From the NCBI RefSeq assembly GCF_001427875.1, contig NZ_LMHK01000002.1, positions 470,049-534,048 on the forward strand: a stretch of 64,000 nt of DNA, in the 5' to 3' direction. Within the stretch, counting starts at the first letter, position 1. Each line of letters starts with the position of its first letter. The DNA comes from Devosia sp. Root685 (GTDB lineage: Bacteria; Pseudomonadota; Alphaproteobacteria; Rhizobiales; Devosiaceae). Of the stretch, positions 45,572 through 54,521 are shown one piece after another. The notes under the pieces were generated by a model. That model did not search any database. It worked only from the letters and a program-made list of their open reading frames with translations, and was not told where the DNA came from. Made by a program: the position numbers and the translations under genes.

Positions 45572-46459
45572 CTACTTCCAAACGTCGAGATCTACATTCT
45601 CGATATAGCGAGCCACAACATTCACCGATTTCCACCCTCCAGCGCGCATGATCTGGGGCAAACCAAAACCGTTGATCGTCAGTTGTTGAGCCGCACCGAC
45701 CCTCAGAGAGTGGCCAGACACCCTTTCGGTCGTGAGGGCTTCGAGACCGGCGCGGTCGCAGAGCTTTTTGAGAACCCGTCCTACTGTCAGCGGTTCGAGA
45801 TAGAGCGCTCGAACGCGATTGCCATAGACCGGACGGAGTAGAGGCCCCCGATAAATTCCCGCTTCCTTTAGCCATTGGCGAAAAACGTCGCTGGAAGCTT
45901 TGGACAGTTTTGCAGTGCGTCCGGCGCCCTCAGGATCATTCTTGGCTCGGCGGACCAGCACCGTGTGACGGCCGTCGGATGTTGGGCTGAAGTCCTCGAT
46001 GGAAAGGGCGACGAGTTCGCCGCGCCGGCAAAGCGTGTCGAAACCGACGCTGACTAGGACCTTGTCCCTGATGCCAATGAGATCATCGCCACAGACGGCG
46101 AGCAATTGATCGCGCAGACTTGCCGTTACGCCATGGGCCTGTTTGGGGCGGGATGGTTGCGCCCGGCGCACGCGCCGCATGGCAAGTTGGACTTCCTCGC
46201 TTTGCGTCGGATCGCCGAGGTCGCTGAGATGGTGGATGCGACGCAAGGCGCAGAGCCGGCGTTTCACCGTACTCGGCTTGAGACGCATGCCTTCGGCGTC
46301 GATATAGGCAACGATGGTGGTCGATGCCGCTGGTAGCGCTTTGAGGCGCTTCTTACGGCACCAGCGGAGAAATGCTCCGAAATCGCTGCGGTAGGACCGC
46401 AGCGTGTGTTCGGAATAAGCGCCATCGAGGCGGCGCAGGGTCTTACGCCAGGGAACCAT
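45572..46459 (-). CDS. tyrosine recombinase/integrase
   Basis: A 295-residue recombinase. The N-terminal SAM-like core-binding domain (about 1-100) reads AYSEHTLRSYRSDFGAFLRW. The catalytic residues are Arg146 (LCRRGELV), His250-x-x-Arg253 (SGHSLRVGAA), Trp276 (GGWKS) and Tyr285 (ARYIENV). All are present, so it is probably active. Its start overlaps the end of the AAA-protease gene by 17 bp, so it is co-transcribed with that gene rather than lying at an island edge by chance. Confidence 0.85.
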   Translation of the reverse strand: MVPWRKTLRRLDGAYSEHTLRSYRSDFGAFLRWCRKKRLKALPAASTTIVAYIDAEGMRLKPSTVKRRLCALRRIHHLSDLGDPTQSEEVQLAMRRVRRAQPSRPKQAHGVTASLRDQLLAVCGDDLIGIRDKVLVSVGFDTLCRRGELVALSIEDFSPTSDGRHTVLVRRAKNDPEGAGRTAKLSKASSDVFRQWLKEAGIYRGPLLRPVYGNRVRALYLEPLTVGRVLKKLCDRAGLEALTTERVSGHSLRVGAAQQLTINGFGLPQIMRAGGWKSVNVVARYIENVDLDVWK

Positions 46460-48518
46460 CGGTATCCTCCGCCTCGACGTCTTGCTCTAATGGCCTTTGC
46501 AGCAGGACATGGCTTGCCGCTTCGAGGTGGAACCTGTCGGCCTCGCCGCCTACCCTCTTCGCCCTTGGTAGCTGTGGAGGCTCTTCTTGAACCCGTCCCA
46601 TGGGTGCGGAACCGCTGCGGGCGATGTCGAGGGCGGCGTCCGCCAAAGCTTCCAGCCATTGCTGGGCCGAGAACACCTTCTCGCTGATCAGACGTTCAGC
46701 AAGGATGAGGACCAGATCGCGATCCTGCCGCACGATGGCGCGGGCCCGGTCGAGCGCCTGCCATAGCTTCTTGCCGATATCGCGGCGCAGATCCGCATGC
46801 CCGGCAATGGTGCCAAGCACATGCCGCGAAGCGAGCCCCTCGTAAAGCCCCTGGGTCTCATAGGCAGAGAGGAGGAGCTGGGTGGCTTCGGCGAGATCGC
46901 TTTCGGCCCCCGAATTGGCCCCCTGTCCCACGACCATGTCGGCGGCGCGGCCCCCGAGTGCCAGGGTGACATAGTCCATCACCTGGTCCCAGGTCGCCAT
47001 CATGGTTGTCTTGCGAGCCACGGTATGGCCTGAGGATGCACCCGAGGGAATGATCGATACCGATTCCACCACAAGGCCCAATCGATGGGCGACGAGGGCA
47101 TGCCCGATTTCGTGAATGGCGACGGTCCGAATGTCGGCGGCGGTGCGATTTTCCCGCGGCACCACCTGGGCAAGAATGTCGCCGAGTAGAAGCGAACGCT
47201 TTTCGGCGCGTGCCAGTCCCCGAGCCTCCTTGACCCAGCCTTCGATGCGCGCCGGCGTTGCTCCCCGTCCCAACCGGCCAATGCGACCGAGATCGGCCTC
47301 GGCGAGATCATCGCCAAGGTAATGGCGCAGCACGGCGATGACCTCGTCCTCGTTCTCCGGCGGCAGCACGGAAATACGTTCCTGCAGACGGCCGGGCCGG
47401 ACAAGCGCATCATCGAGGCGGTTGTAGTAATTGGTGGCGCCGAGGAGGAGGATGGGTCGGCCCGATTTTCGCATCGTGTCGATCTCGGTCAGGATCAGGG
47501 TCACGACCGGCGTCCACCAGTCCCGGCCGCGATTGTCGATACTGGCCCGGTTCGGGATGGCATCCAATTCATCGAGCAGCCCAACCGCCGGAGCGCGCGA
47601 CACGAGCGTTTCGAAGAATTTGCGCGCATTGCGCGATACCCCGCCCAATGCCCCATCGCCCGTTGCAAACCACGAGCCCACACTGGTCGGCACGAAGGCC
47701 CAGCCGCTCGACTGCGCAAGGCTCTCGGCGATCAGGGTCTTGCCGGTACCGGGAGGACCTTCGAGCACGGCGGGGATCAGACGATCCGCGCCGAGATCGC
47801 CGGCGCTGACGGCCCTAAGATCGGCCAGAACCTGATCTGCCCAGGTGCGCACATTGGCCGTCAGCGGCAGGTCGCTGAGGATTGGGGCGGCATAGGTTTG
47901 CGATGGTGGGGCATTCCGATCGATCCGGACCGCGCGGCGGAGATTGCGTACGCATTGCTTTGCGCTCATGCCGGGGCGCAGCAGCGTTGCAATGAGGTCG
48001 ATGTCGAGATCGGCCATTGGAGAGGTGACACCGCGGGCGATGGACCCTGTCATCTTTCGGATGGCTCGGCGCAGCAAGGCCGTTGTCAGCGCCGGAATGA
48101 CGATAGTGACATCGACGCCTGCGAGCACATCTTCATCGAGGAGATCGCCGGGATTCTGGGTGATATAGAGCACGCTCCGGCCCGTTTGCAGCCATTGCAG
48201 CTCGTCCTTGCCGACCCGCTGCGACCCCTTGCTCGATCTGTAGCGCTCGGCAACACCGCGTACGGCCGGGGCATCGGCCATGGTCTTGATGGCTCGGCTC
48301 ATGAGCGGGATCCATTCGGCATTGGGCACGGCAAGCACGATGACCGAGGGATGGCGCTTGACGAGGGCCTGCATCTTCTTGGTGAAAGCCGCCTCGAGGA
48401 CGGTCTTGGCAAGGACGATGCCGGCGTCCTTGTCCGAACGGGGTTTGAAGTTGTCGGGAATGTCGTCTTCCCGCTCATTGGTGTCATTGCTGTCATTGCT
48501 GTCGTCGATACCAAACAT
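46443..48518 (-). CDS. FtsH-like AAA+ ATPase with zinc metalloprotease domain, no membrane segment
   Basis: A 691-residue protein. Residues 1-30 are acidic and low-complexity (SNDSNDTNEREDD). The AAA+ module has Walker A LEGPPGTGK(T) at about 253-261, Walker B around VGLLDELDAI (312-321) and arginine-finger-like RPGRLQERI (374-382). The peptidase domain has HEIGH at 469-473 and the third ligand Asp in GAESDLAEAT (about 541), as in FtsH. The N-terminal 230 residues are a different soluble domain in place of the membrane anchor. The start ATG follows CGGAG. It lies between the GIY-YIG-like gene and the recombinase gene. Confidence 0.83.
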   Translation of the reverse strand: MFGIDDSNDSNDTNEREDDIPDNFKPRSDKDAGIVLAKTVLEAAFTKKMQALVKRHPSVIVLAVPNAEWIPLMSRAIKTMADAPAVRGVAERYRSSKGSQRVGKDELQWLQTGRSVLYITQNPGDLLDEDVLAGVDVTIVIPALTTALLRRAIRKMTGSIARGVTSPMADLDIDLIATLLRPGMSAKQCVRNLRRAVRIDRNAPPSQTYAAPILSDLPLTANVRTWADQVLADLRAVSAGDLGADRLIPAVLEGPPGTGKTLIAESLAQSSGWAFVPTSVGSWFATGDGALGGVSRNARKFFETLVSRAPAVGLLDELDAIPNRASIDNRGRDWWTPVVTLILTEIDTMRKSGRPILLLGATNYYNRLDDALVRPGRLQERISVLPPENEDEVIAVLRHYLGDDLAEADLGRIGRLGRGATPARIEGWVKEARGLARAEKRSLLLGDILAQVVPRENRTAADIRTVAIHEIGHALVAHRLGLVVESVSIIPSGASSGHTVARKTTMMATWDQVMDYVTLALGGRAADMVVGQGANSGAESDLAEATQLLLSAYETQGLYEGLASRHVLGTIAGHADLRRDIGKKLWQALDRARAIVRQDRDLVLILAERLISEKVFSAQQWLEALADAALDIARSGSAPMGRVQEEPPQLPRAKRVGGEADRFHLEAASHVLLQRPLEQDVEAEDTDGSLA

Positions 48519-48595
48519 GGCATGGCTCCGCTGGCGGATCGGCACGAAGCACGATCCGCGTGAAATGAGAAAAAGGTGGAAAGAGTTGGTGGGCC

Positions 48596-49945
48596 TCAGG
48601 CCGCGAGGGGCCCGTGGTCGCCGGCATCGAACTCGCTGTCGATCGGCTGCCAGCCGCCGCGCCCCTGGCCTTTGGAACCGAGCACGAAATGCATGGCCCC
48701 GCTGCCCGAGCGGAAGGCAATGTCGCGCGTCAGCACATAGTGCTCACAGGTTTCGGAGAGTTCGAGAACGCCCGAGGACAGCCAGGCCGCCCGCAGGTAG
48801 CTCGCCGAGGCATTGGCGCTGGCCACCGTGTCGAGCCGGATGTCGGAGCCGGCCAGCAGCAGCCAGTCGTCATCGGCCTTACGCGCCGCAAGAGCGATGA
48901 GATTGTGTCCGAAGGAGAGTTCGAACACTTCGCCCTCGGGCGGGTTGTCGAAGGGCCGGAGGGAGCCAAGCTGGCCGCGCTCGGCCCGGGGCCCGGCCAG
49001 CGCCAGACGCCGGCTCATATTGACAAAGAGATGCCCGTCCCGCGCCAGAGCGTCGCAGGCAAGCCCCGCCATGACATTGAGCTGGTCATAGCGCTCGGGC
49101 GTGACCACCGCGCCACCCGGTGTGCCATTGACGAGCCGGACTTCCTTGGCGGACGAGACGCGCATGTGGAGGAGCCGTTCGAGTGCGGCGGCATCCGCAT
49201 CGTCGAGCCCGTCATTTTCGTCGGTAATGGTGATGATGGTGTCGACGTTTTCGATGGGTTGGGCGCCGCTCGCGACGCGCCGCCCAACGATCGACCCCAC
49301 GCCCACATAAGCGCTGGTGTCGGAGAGGAGGATATAGACCCCTGCCCTTTGCAGGTCGTTGAGACTTGCAAAGGATCGACGAGCCTCCCCGCTTCCCACA
49401 TGGATACGGGGGCGCAGGGGACTGACTGGCAAAAGCGCAAGGCCTTCGGGCAGCGGGTCGTCACCATGGTCTGAGGGGACCAGCACCACGGCGTGATGTT
49501 CGATTGTGCCCGGGGTCTGGCCGTCATGCTGTTCCGGCCATTCGATGGCGCCTTGGCCGGCATCGAGCGGGCCTTGGGGCTTGTGCGGCACGAGCGCGCC
49601 GCTCGGCGCTGCAGGATCGGGATCGTCGGGAGAGGGATTGCCGGCCCGCGTCAGCAGCGCATTTTCGTCGAGAATGCCGGCCTGGAGTTGGGCGGCGATG
49701 ATTCCGGCTTTGATAAGGCTCAGAATGGCCCCGACGGGATCGGCGTGCCCATCGAGCGCGTCCATGACCTCACCGATCGTTACACTGCCGCTGAGGTCGA
49801 TTTCGCGCAGGATCAGAACCTGGTCGGTCGCCGAAACCAGTGGATGCCGGACGAGCCCGGCTTCAAGAGCGAGGGCACTGATCTGGGCTTCGATGAAAAG
49901 GGACTTGTTCGACGCGCTGGCGCCGTTAGAAGACGTATAGGTCAT
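48596..49945 (-). CDS. GIY-YIG and DUF4357-like domain protein
   Basis: A 449-residue protein. After a helical N-terminus with a possible small HTH-like part (GSVTIGEVMDALDGHADP), a GIY-YIG-like motif GVYILLSDTSAYVGVG sits at 202-217, followed by an Arg-containing VGRRVAS and a Glu-containing helix, ALERLLHMR, as in that nuclease fold. The C-terminal about 80 residues resemble DUF4357 (WLLLAGSDIRL, then DIAFRSGSGAMHFVLGSKG), a domain often attached to nucleases. It is the first gene of the block, 77 bp before the AAA-protease start. The nuclease role is inferred. Confidence 0.68.
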   Translation of the reverse strand: MTYTSSNGASASNKSLFIEAQISALALEAGLVRHPLVSATDQVLILREIDLSGSVTIGEVMDALDGHADPVGAILSLIKAGIIAAQLQAGILDENALLTRAGNPSPDDPDPAAPSGALVPHKPQGPLDAGQGAIEWPEQHDGQTPGTIEHHAVVLVPSDHGDDPLPEGLALLPVSPLRPRIHVGSGEARRSFASLNDLQRAGVYILLSDTSAYVGVGSIVGRRVASGAQPIENVDTIITITDENDGLDDADAAALERLLHMRVSSAKEVRLVNGTPGGAVVTPERYDQLNVMAGLACDALARDGHLFVNMSRRLALAGPRAERGQLGSLRPFDNPPEGEVFELSFGHNLIALAARKADDDWLLLAGSDIRLDTVASANASASYLRAAWLSSGVLELSETCEHYVLTRDIAFRSGSGAMHFVLGSKGQGRGGWQPIDSEFDAGDHGPLAA

Positions 49946-50564
49946 GTTGCCTCTGTGTCTGCAGAAGTGATGTGGCTCAGGCTGACGGGGTGGTTTGCGA
50001 GACCCCTCGTCGGCCGCCCGTTGCGAGCAAGCAGCCTTTCCCGAGATCGGGCCTTTTAGGCGCCGACGCTTTCAAAATCAGGATCCGTTTTAAAAAGGCA
50101 AGGGGCGTCGGGCCGACTTGCTTATTCTTCATTAACGGTTTCCTGGGCGCCGGATAATTTGCATTGAATTTTAGGGACTTTTCAGGGCTTGGAGCCCTGT
50201 CTCCGGGGGCCGGGTCCGGGTTCTTTTTTGAGCCAGTTTGGGGCGCTGTGAGGCCCGGCTTTATTGGGGATGAACGATAATATCGGCTCTGTTGCAAGCC
50301 TAGCCAAACCTCCCCATCGAAAAGGCCCGGCAACCTCCCAGAATCCGGACGCAAGTGCCATAGTTCCAAAGATCGATTAGGCTTGATCCAATTTCAGGGC
50401 AGTCACGGACAGTTTTTTGATCGCCTTACGGCGATGCGCGTCTTCACTCCCGATCTGCTCGTCCCACGATCAATCCCAAGCAGTCAGCGCCATTCTTCCG
50501 GTGATGACTGGCTTGGATCACTGCGCTTGGCGTTGCCGAAAGTAACAACCGGCGAGAGACGACC
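49946..50564. other. gene-free stretch upstream of the GIY-YIG block
   Basis: No convincing gene. It must hold the promoter of the minus-strand three-gene block. A hairpin CAGGGCT/AGCCCTG lies at 50183-50199 with a T-run about 22 bp further on, possibly part of a plus-strand terminator. The right part adjoins the collapsed RTX locus. Confidence 0.4.
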
Positions 50565-51317
50565 CTAGCGAAGCTGAGGTTGTCGTTCTGCTTTCGGGAG
50601 AGTGCAGCTTTGGGAAGATCGCCAATGTTTGGAAACGATCATAGCGATCGCGTGAGGGACGAGGCCGGAGGCAACCTCGTTGACCGTGCCGCTCACCGGG
50701 GAGCGGATGACTGTGCGGGCCTGCCTGGCATCGACCTCGGTGAGGCGATCACGCAGTTCGGCGAGGCGGGCGTCGACGGTCCGCAGCTCGCGCAGTGCCT
50801 CCTTGCCACCGGTCTGATCGATGGCGAGGACCTGCAGCTCGATTTCGCTGATGCGCGCCTGGGCGCGGGCAATGCTGGCAGCGATCTCGCCTTCCGAACC
50901 CATCATGCGCGCGAGTTCGCGGTCAGCGGAATTGAGCTTCGTGGTCTCGATCAGGCCCTTGCCAGCGAGTTCGCCCATGCGGGCGCGCTCTTCGCGCACG
51001 AGGACCAGTTCGTCCTTGAGGGCCGCGTTCTGGTAGTCGAGGCCAGCAATTTCTTCGCGCAACTGGGCGACCTGTAGCTCCAGCTGCGAGCGAAGCGACT
51101 GCTGGTTGAGCTTGGTGCTGTCGAATAATTGCTGCTCGCCGGAGAGGATCGAGTCGAAGCCGAGATATTGGGACAGATACCGTTCGGGGAATGCGATCTC
51201 GCTCGCCTGTCCCGCCTGGGCCTGCAGGCGACCCTGCCGCGCGACCAGTTCGGCGAGCTGACCGACAAGGATCGATTGCTAGGTGCCGATCTGAATGTCC
51301 AGGTGGAGCAGCATGGA
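50565..51317 (-). pseudogene. HlyD-type membrane fusion protein fragment
   Basis: The minus strand encodes the coiled-coil hairpin of a type I secretion adaptor: LVGQLAELVARQGRLQAQAG, LREEIAGLDYQNAALKDELV, and the lipoyl-like RTVIRSPVSGTVNEVASG. Homology continues upstream through an in-frame TAG at about 51281 to MLLHLDIQIGT. The N-terminal membrane part is gone, and the C-terminal beta-barrel is replaced by unrelated sequence after VASG. It adjoins an RTX fragment, so two genes of one secretion locus have been fused by deletion. Confidence 0.78.
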
Positions 51318-51930
51318 GTCTTTCGACCCCGGTACCCAGATCCACCACGGCATTCGTGGTGAGGAAGGCCATGTCGAGCGTGTCATTGCCCGCGTCGCCC
51401 GAGAGCTCGCCACCATAATAGGTGTCGTTGTCATCATTGAGCGAGCCGACGAACAGGTCGTTGCCGGCACCGCCGAAGACGGTGTCATTGCCGTCTCCGC
51501 CATCCACGAGGTCATTGCCCGAGCCGCCGAAGAGACGATCATGGCCACCTTCGCCATAGATCAGATCGTCGTCGTCATCGCCGCCAAAGACATCGTCATC
51601 GCCATCATCGGCAAAGATGATATCGCGACCCGCCCCTCCGTCGACAAAATCGTCACCGGCACCGGCCCGGATTACGTCCACCCCGGCATTGGCGATGATG
51701 TAGTCGGTCCCGGCAAACCCGAACACCAGGTCGCCGCCAGAGGTGCCGAGCAACACGTCATCCTGTGGTGTGCCAAGAACCGGACCACCCACAACAGGCG
51801 CATCATCATCGTCGCCTTCATCATCTTCATCTTCATCGTCGTCATCGTCGTAGTCATCGCCGCCACCAATCTGCGGGCCTTCGCCGGCAGCGGTGTAGGA
51901 GATGCTGTGGCCATAAGGGCGAGACCTACC
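51318..51930 (-). pseudogene. RTX calcium-binding repeat protein fragment
   Basis: After an Asp/Glu-rich stretch (GGGDDYDDDDDEDEDDEGDD) come at least eight RTX nonapeptides such as GGAGRDIIF, GGDGNDTVF and GGAGNDLFV. The frame ends at VVDLGTGVE and changes at the HlyD junction. The C-terminal secretion signal and the true N-terminus are missing. Such proteins are exported by type I systems and fold on binding calcium. The DNA repeats are codon-level echoes of the peptide repeats. Confidence 0.8.
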
Positions 51931-52259
51931 TCTCGACGAGATCGATGCCCGGTTGGCTGGCAGCGCTCAGCAACACGTCCAAGGCAGAAGCCGACCGCTC
52001 TTCGGTCGCCGCGCTCTCAGAGCAGGAGCGCGCCGTTTTGCGCTCGATAGCCAAGGGCAGCAGCAATGGCGAGACCGCCGAGCAACTCGGCATCAGCACG
52101 GCGACAGTAAAATACCATCTCGCCCGCCTCTTCGTTAAACTCGGCGTCCGCAACCGCGTGGAAGCGTCTTTGCGCGCGCCATGTTCGAGCGGGATGGTTG
52201 AGCGTTTCCTGTCACGGCATTCCGCCGTGGCCACCCAATGCCGGGTATGCCGCGTGTGA
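51918..52259 (+). pseudogene. LuxR-type HTH regulator, C-terminal fragment
   Basis: The plus strand encodes LSEQERAVLRSIAKGSSNGE, TAEQLGISTATVKYHLARLF and VKLGVRNRVEAS, a complete LuxR/GerE helix-turn-helix. The preceding sensory part is missing: the frame runs directly into DNA antisense to the RTX fragment, and no start codon with a ribosome site is visible. After the HTH the frame continues about 25 unrelated codons. It is divergent from the RTX remnant and was probably its regulator. Confidence 0.68.
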
Positions 52260-52525
52260 TCCGGGTGTCCATAAGGCGGCGATAGCGAGCCGCCCTCTTG
52301 AGATCAGCCACAGTCTTCAAGTGCTGTACGCGCAGAATGGCATAAAGCGTTGCGGTCAACCTTATGCCTCCGAAGGTGGCATGAAACTCTAGACCATCAA
52401 ACGATTTGGGATCAGAGAAATTACCGTCGCAGCGCCCAAGCTGCCGCTCGGCTTGCACCATTTGGCACCAACGGAGCCTTGCCACAAACGGGCGTCGGAT
52501 AAGCATTTTGAAAATGATAGGATTT

Positions 52526-52602
<77 letters not shown>

Positions 52603-52759
52603 AGGCCGGATTCGGGTTCTGGACCCGAAGAATGGGCGCAAACTAGTCGATGGGCGCGTCGTGTGCAACGGGGCATTTGAGGCTGTGTATTGTTAGCAGA
52701 CTGTTGGCGTTGAGAACGTCATTGGGCACAATTGGTGCCTGTTTGGGAAAGATGCGTCA

Positions 52760-53368
52760 ATGAGTGGAACACTGCCGGGTCCGGATGGCCAGGAACGCTG
52801 CCGATGGTGCATGTCGGCGCCGGAATTTTTGCCCTATCACGATCATGAATGGGGCTTTCCGGTCAGCGACGACAGAAGGCTCTTTGAAAAACTTTGCCTC
52901 GAAGGATTTCAATCGGGACTGAGCTGGCGGACGATCCTGAACAAGCGCGAAGCGTTCCGGGCCGGGTTTGCCGGCTTCGATATCGACAGGGTCGCGGCCT
53001 TCACCGAGGCGGATGTCGAGCGGCTCCTCGCCGACAAAGGGATTGTGCGGCATCGCGGCAAGATCGAGGCGGCGATCAACAATGCAAAACGGGCGCAGGA
53101 GCTGATCCGGGAGGCGGGGTCGCTGGCGGCCTTTGTCTGGCGCTATGAAACGCCCGATGACGAAACGCCGCCGCAAACGGTCACCACGACGCCTGCGGCA
53201 ATTGCCTTGTCAAAAGACCTCAAGAAGCGTGGCTGGAAATTCGTTGGCCCCACGACGGTCTTTGCCTTCATGCAGGCCATGGGCCTCGTCAATGACCATG
53301 CCGCGGGCTGTATCAGCCGGCAAAAGGCCGCAGCGGACCGGGCGAGGTTCGAGGTTCCCGGCCGCTGA
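52760..53368 (+). CDS. tag: DNA-3-methyladenine glycosylase I
   Basis: A 202-residue base-excision repair enzyme. Zinc-site residues are visible in ERCRWCMSAP, the His of YHDHEWGFPV, and the His and Cys of LVNDHAAGCIS near the C-terminus. LFEKLCLEGFQSGLSWRTIL is the family signature holding the catalytic Glu region. It removes 3-methyladenine from alkylated DNA. The start ATG is preceded by GGGAAAG. It appears monocistronic, convergent with the TRAP operon. Confidence 0.94.
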   Translation: MSGTLPGPDGQERCRWCMSAPEFLPYHDHEWGFPVSDDRRLFEKLCLEGFQSGLSWRTILNKREAFRAGFAGFDIDRVAAFTEADVERLLADKGIVRHRGKIEAAINNAKRAQELIREAGSLAAFVWRYETPDDETPPQTVTTTPAAIALSKDLKKRGWKFVGPTTVFAFMQAMGLVNDHAAGCISRQKAAADRARFEVPGR

Positions 53369-53410
53369 CGGAAAGAGCCGGCCCTGCCGCAAGCAGCAGG
53401 GCCGGATAGA

Positions 53411-54433
53411 TCATTTGCTTTCGGCGACAATGGCGGCCTGTGCCGCTGCGTAGAGAGCCTTGCCGTCGATGCCGGCGGCCTGCATATCGGCAAACCACTT
53501 GTCGATCGTCGGCTGGGCGGCTTCTTTCCAGCGGGCCGTCTCGGCTTCGTCGAGGGTCACGATATTATTGCCCGCATCCTGCGCGATTTTGAGACCGATA
53601 GCGTCGCCCTCGTCCATCACCTTGCCGAACTGGCGCGAGGTCTCGAGCCCGGAATTGGCATCGATGACCGCCTTCAGATCGTCAGGCAGATTGTTGTAGC
53701 TGTCCATGTTCATGACAAAGCCGAAGGTCTGCGAATAAAGACCGTGATCGCCCGAAAAGCCGGTGTGGTTCCTGACGAGTTCGGCCACGCGCAGGGATGG
53801 GGTCACTTCCCATGGAATGGTCGTGCCGTCGATCACGCCCTTGGACAGAGCCTCGGTCACCTGCGGCACAGGCATGCCGACGGGCTCGGCACCGAGATTG
53901 GCCAGCATGTCGGAAATGATGCGCGAGCCACCGCGCACCTTCATGCCCTTGAGGTCTTCGAGCGAGGTGATCGGGTTCTTGGAGTGAAAGAGCCCCGGGC
54001 CGTGGGTGTGGAGGGCAATGACCTTGACGCCGGCAAACTCGTCGGCCGAATTGGCCATGACATAATTATAGAAGGCGGCCGAAGAGTCTTCGCCATTGGT
54101 GATGAGGAAGGGCAGCTCGAAAACTTCCGATTTGGGGAAGCGGCCGGGGGTATAGCCCAGGACGGTCCAGATCAGATCGACGACGCCATCCTTGGCCTGG
54201 TCGTAAAGCTCCGGCGGAGCGCCGCCGAGCTGCATGGCGGGATAAAGCTCCACCTTGATGCGGCCGCCGGATTCTTCCTGCACCTTGGCCGCCCATGGCT
54301 CGATGGCCTTGGCCGGGATGGTCGCCTGCGCGGGCAACATCTGGTGAATGCGCAGGGTCACTTCCTGTGCGAGAGCTGTGGTCGACAAGGCGAGAGCCGC
54401 CAAGGCGCCGAGCAAGAATTGTTTGGTCTTCAT
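53411..54433 (-). CDS. dctP: TRAP transporter substrate-binding protein (DctP family)
   Basis: A 340-residue periplasmic protein with a signal peptide (MKTKQFLLGALAALALSTTA, cleavage after ALA). The fold shows VTLRIHQMLPAQATIPAKAI and the DctP signature around LKGMKVRGGSRIISDMLANL with the substrate-contacting Arg, and later VIDGTTIPWEVTPSL. It delivers a carboxylate-type solute to the DctQM permease. It is the last gene of the operon, 88 bp after dctM. The ligand is unknown; the neighbouring MetE-like enzyme may be functionally linked. Confidence 0.9.
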   Translation of the reverse strand: MKTKQFLLGALAALALSTTALAQEVTLRIHQMLPAQATIPAKAIEPWAAKVQEESGGRIKVELYPAMQLGGAPPELYDQAKDGVVDLIWTVLGYTPGRFPKSEVFELPFLITNGEDSSAAFYNYVMANSADEFAGVKVIALHTHGPGLFHSKNPITSLEDLKGMKVRGGSRIISDMLANLGAEPVGMPVPQVTEALSKGVIDGTTIPWEVTPSLRVAELVRNHTGFSGDHGLYSQTFGFVMNMDSYNNLPDDLKAVIDANSGLETSRQFGKVMDEGDAIGLKIAQDAGNNIVTLDEAETARWKEAAQPTIDKWFADMQAAGIDGKALYAAAQAAIVAESK

Positions 54434-54521
54434 AGATATCCTCCCATGGTGTGGCCGAAGCCACTTTGCTTGACCCTGCCGGCTCATCCTCCAAATGATC
54501 CGGCAGGGCGATTTCGAATAG

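Noticed and set aside
47322-48563. 413-codon open frame on the plus strand
   Set aside because: It is antisense to the AAA-protease gene, which has clear Walker and HEIGH motifs; no recognisable domain in this frame.
51300-51900. Apparent tandem DNA repeats
   Set aside because: They follow the codons of RTX nonapeptides, so they reflect protein repeats, not a CRISPR array or iterons.
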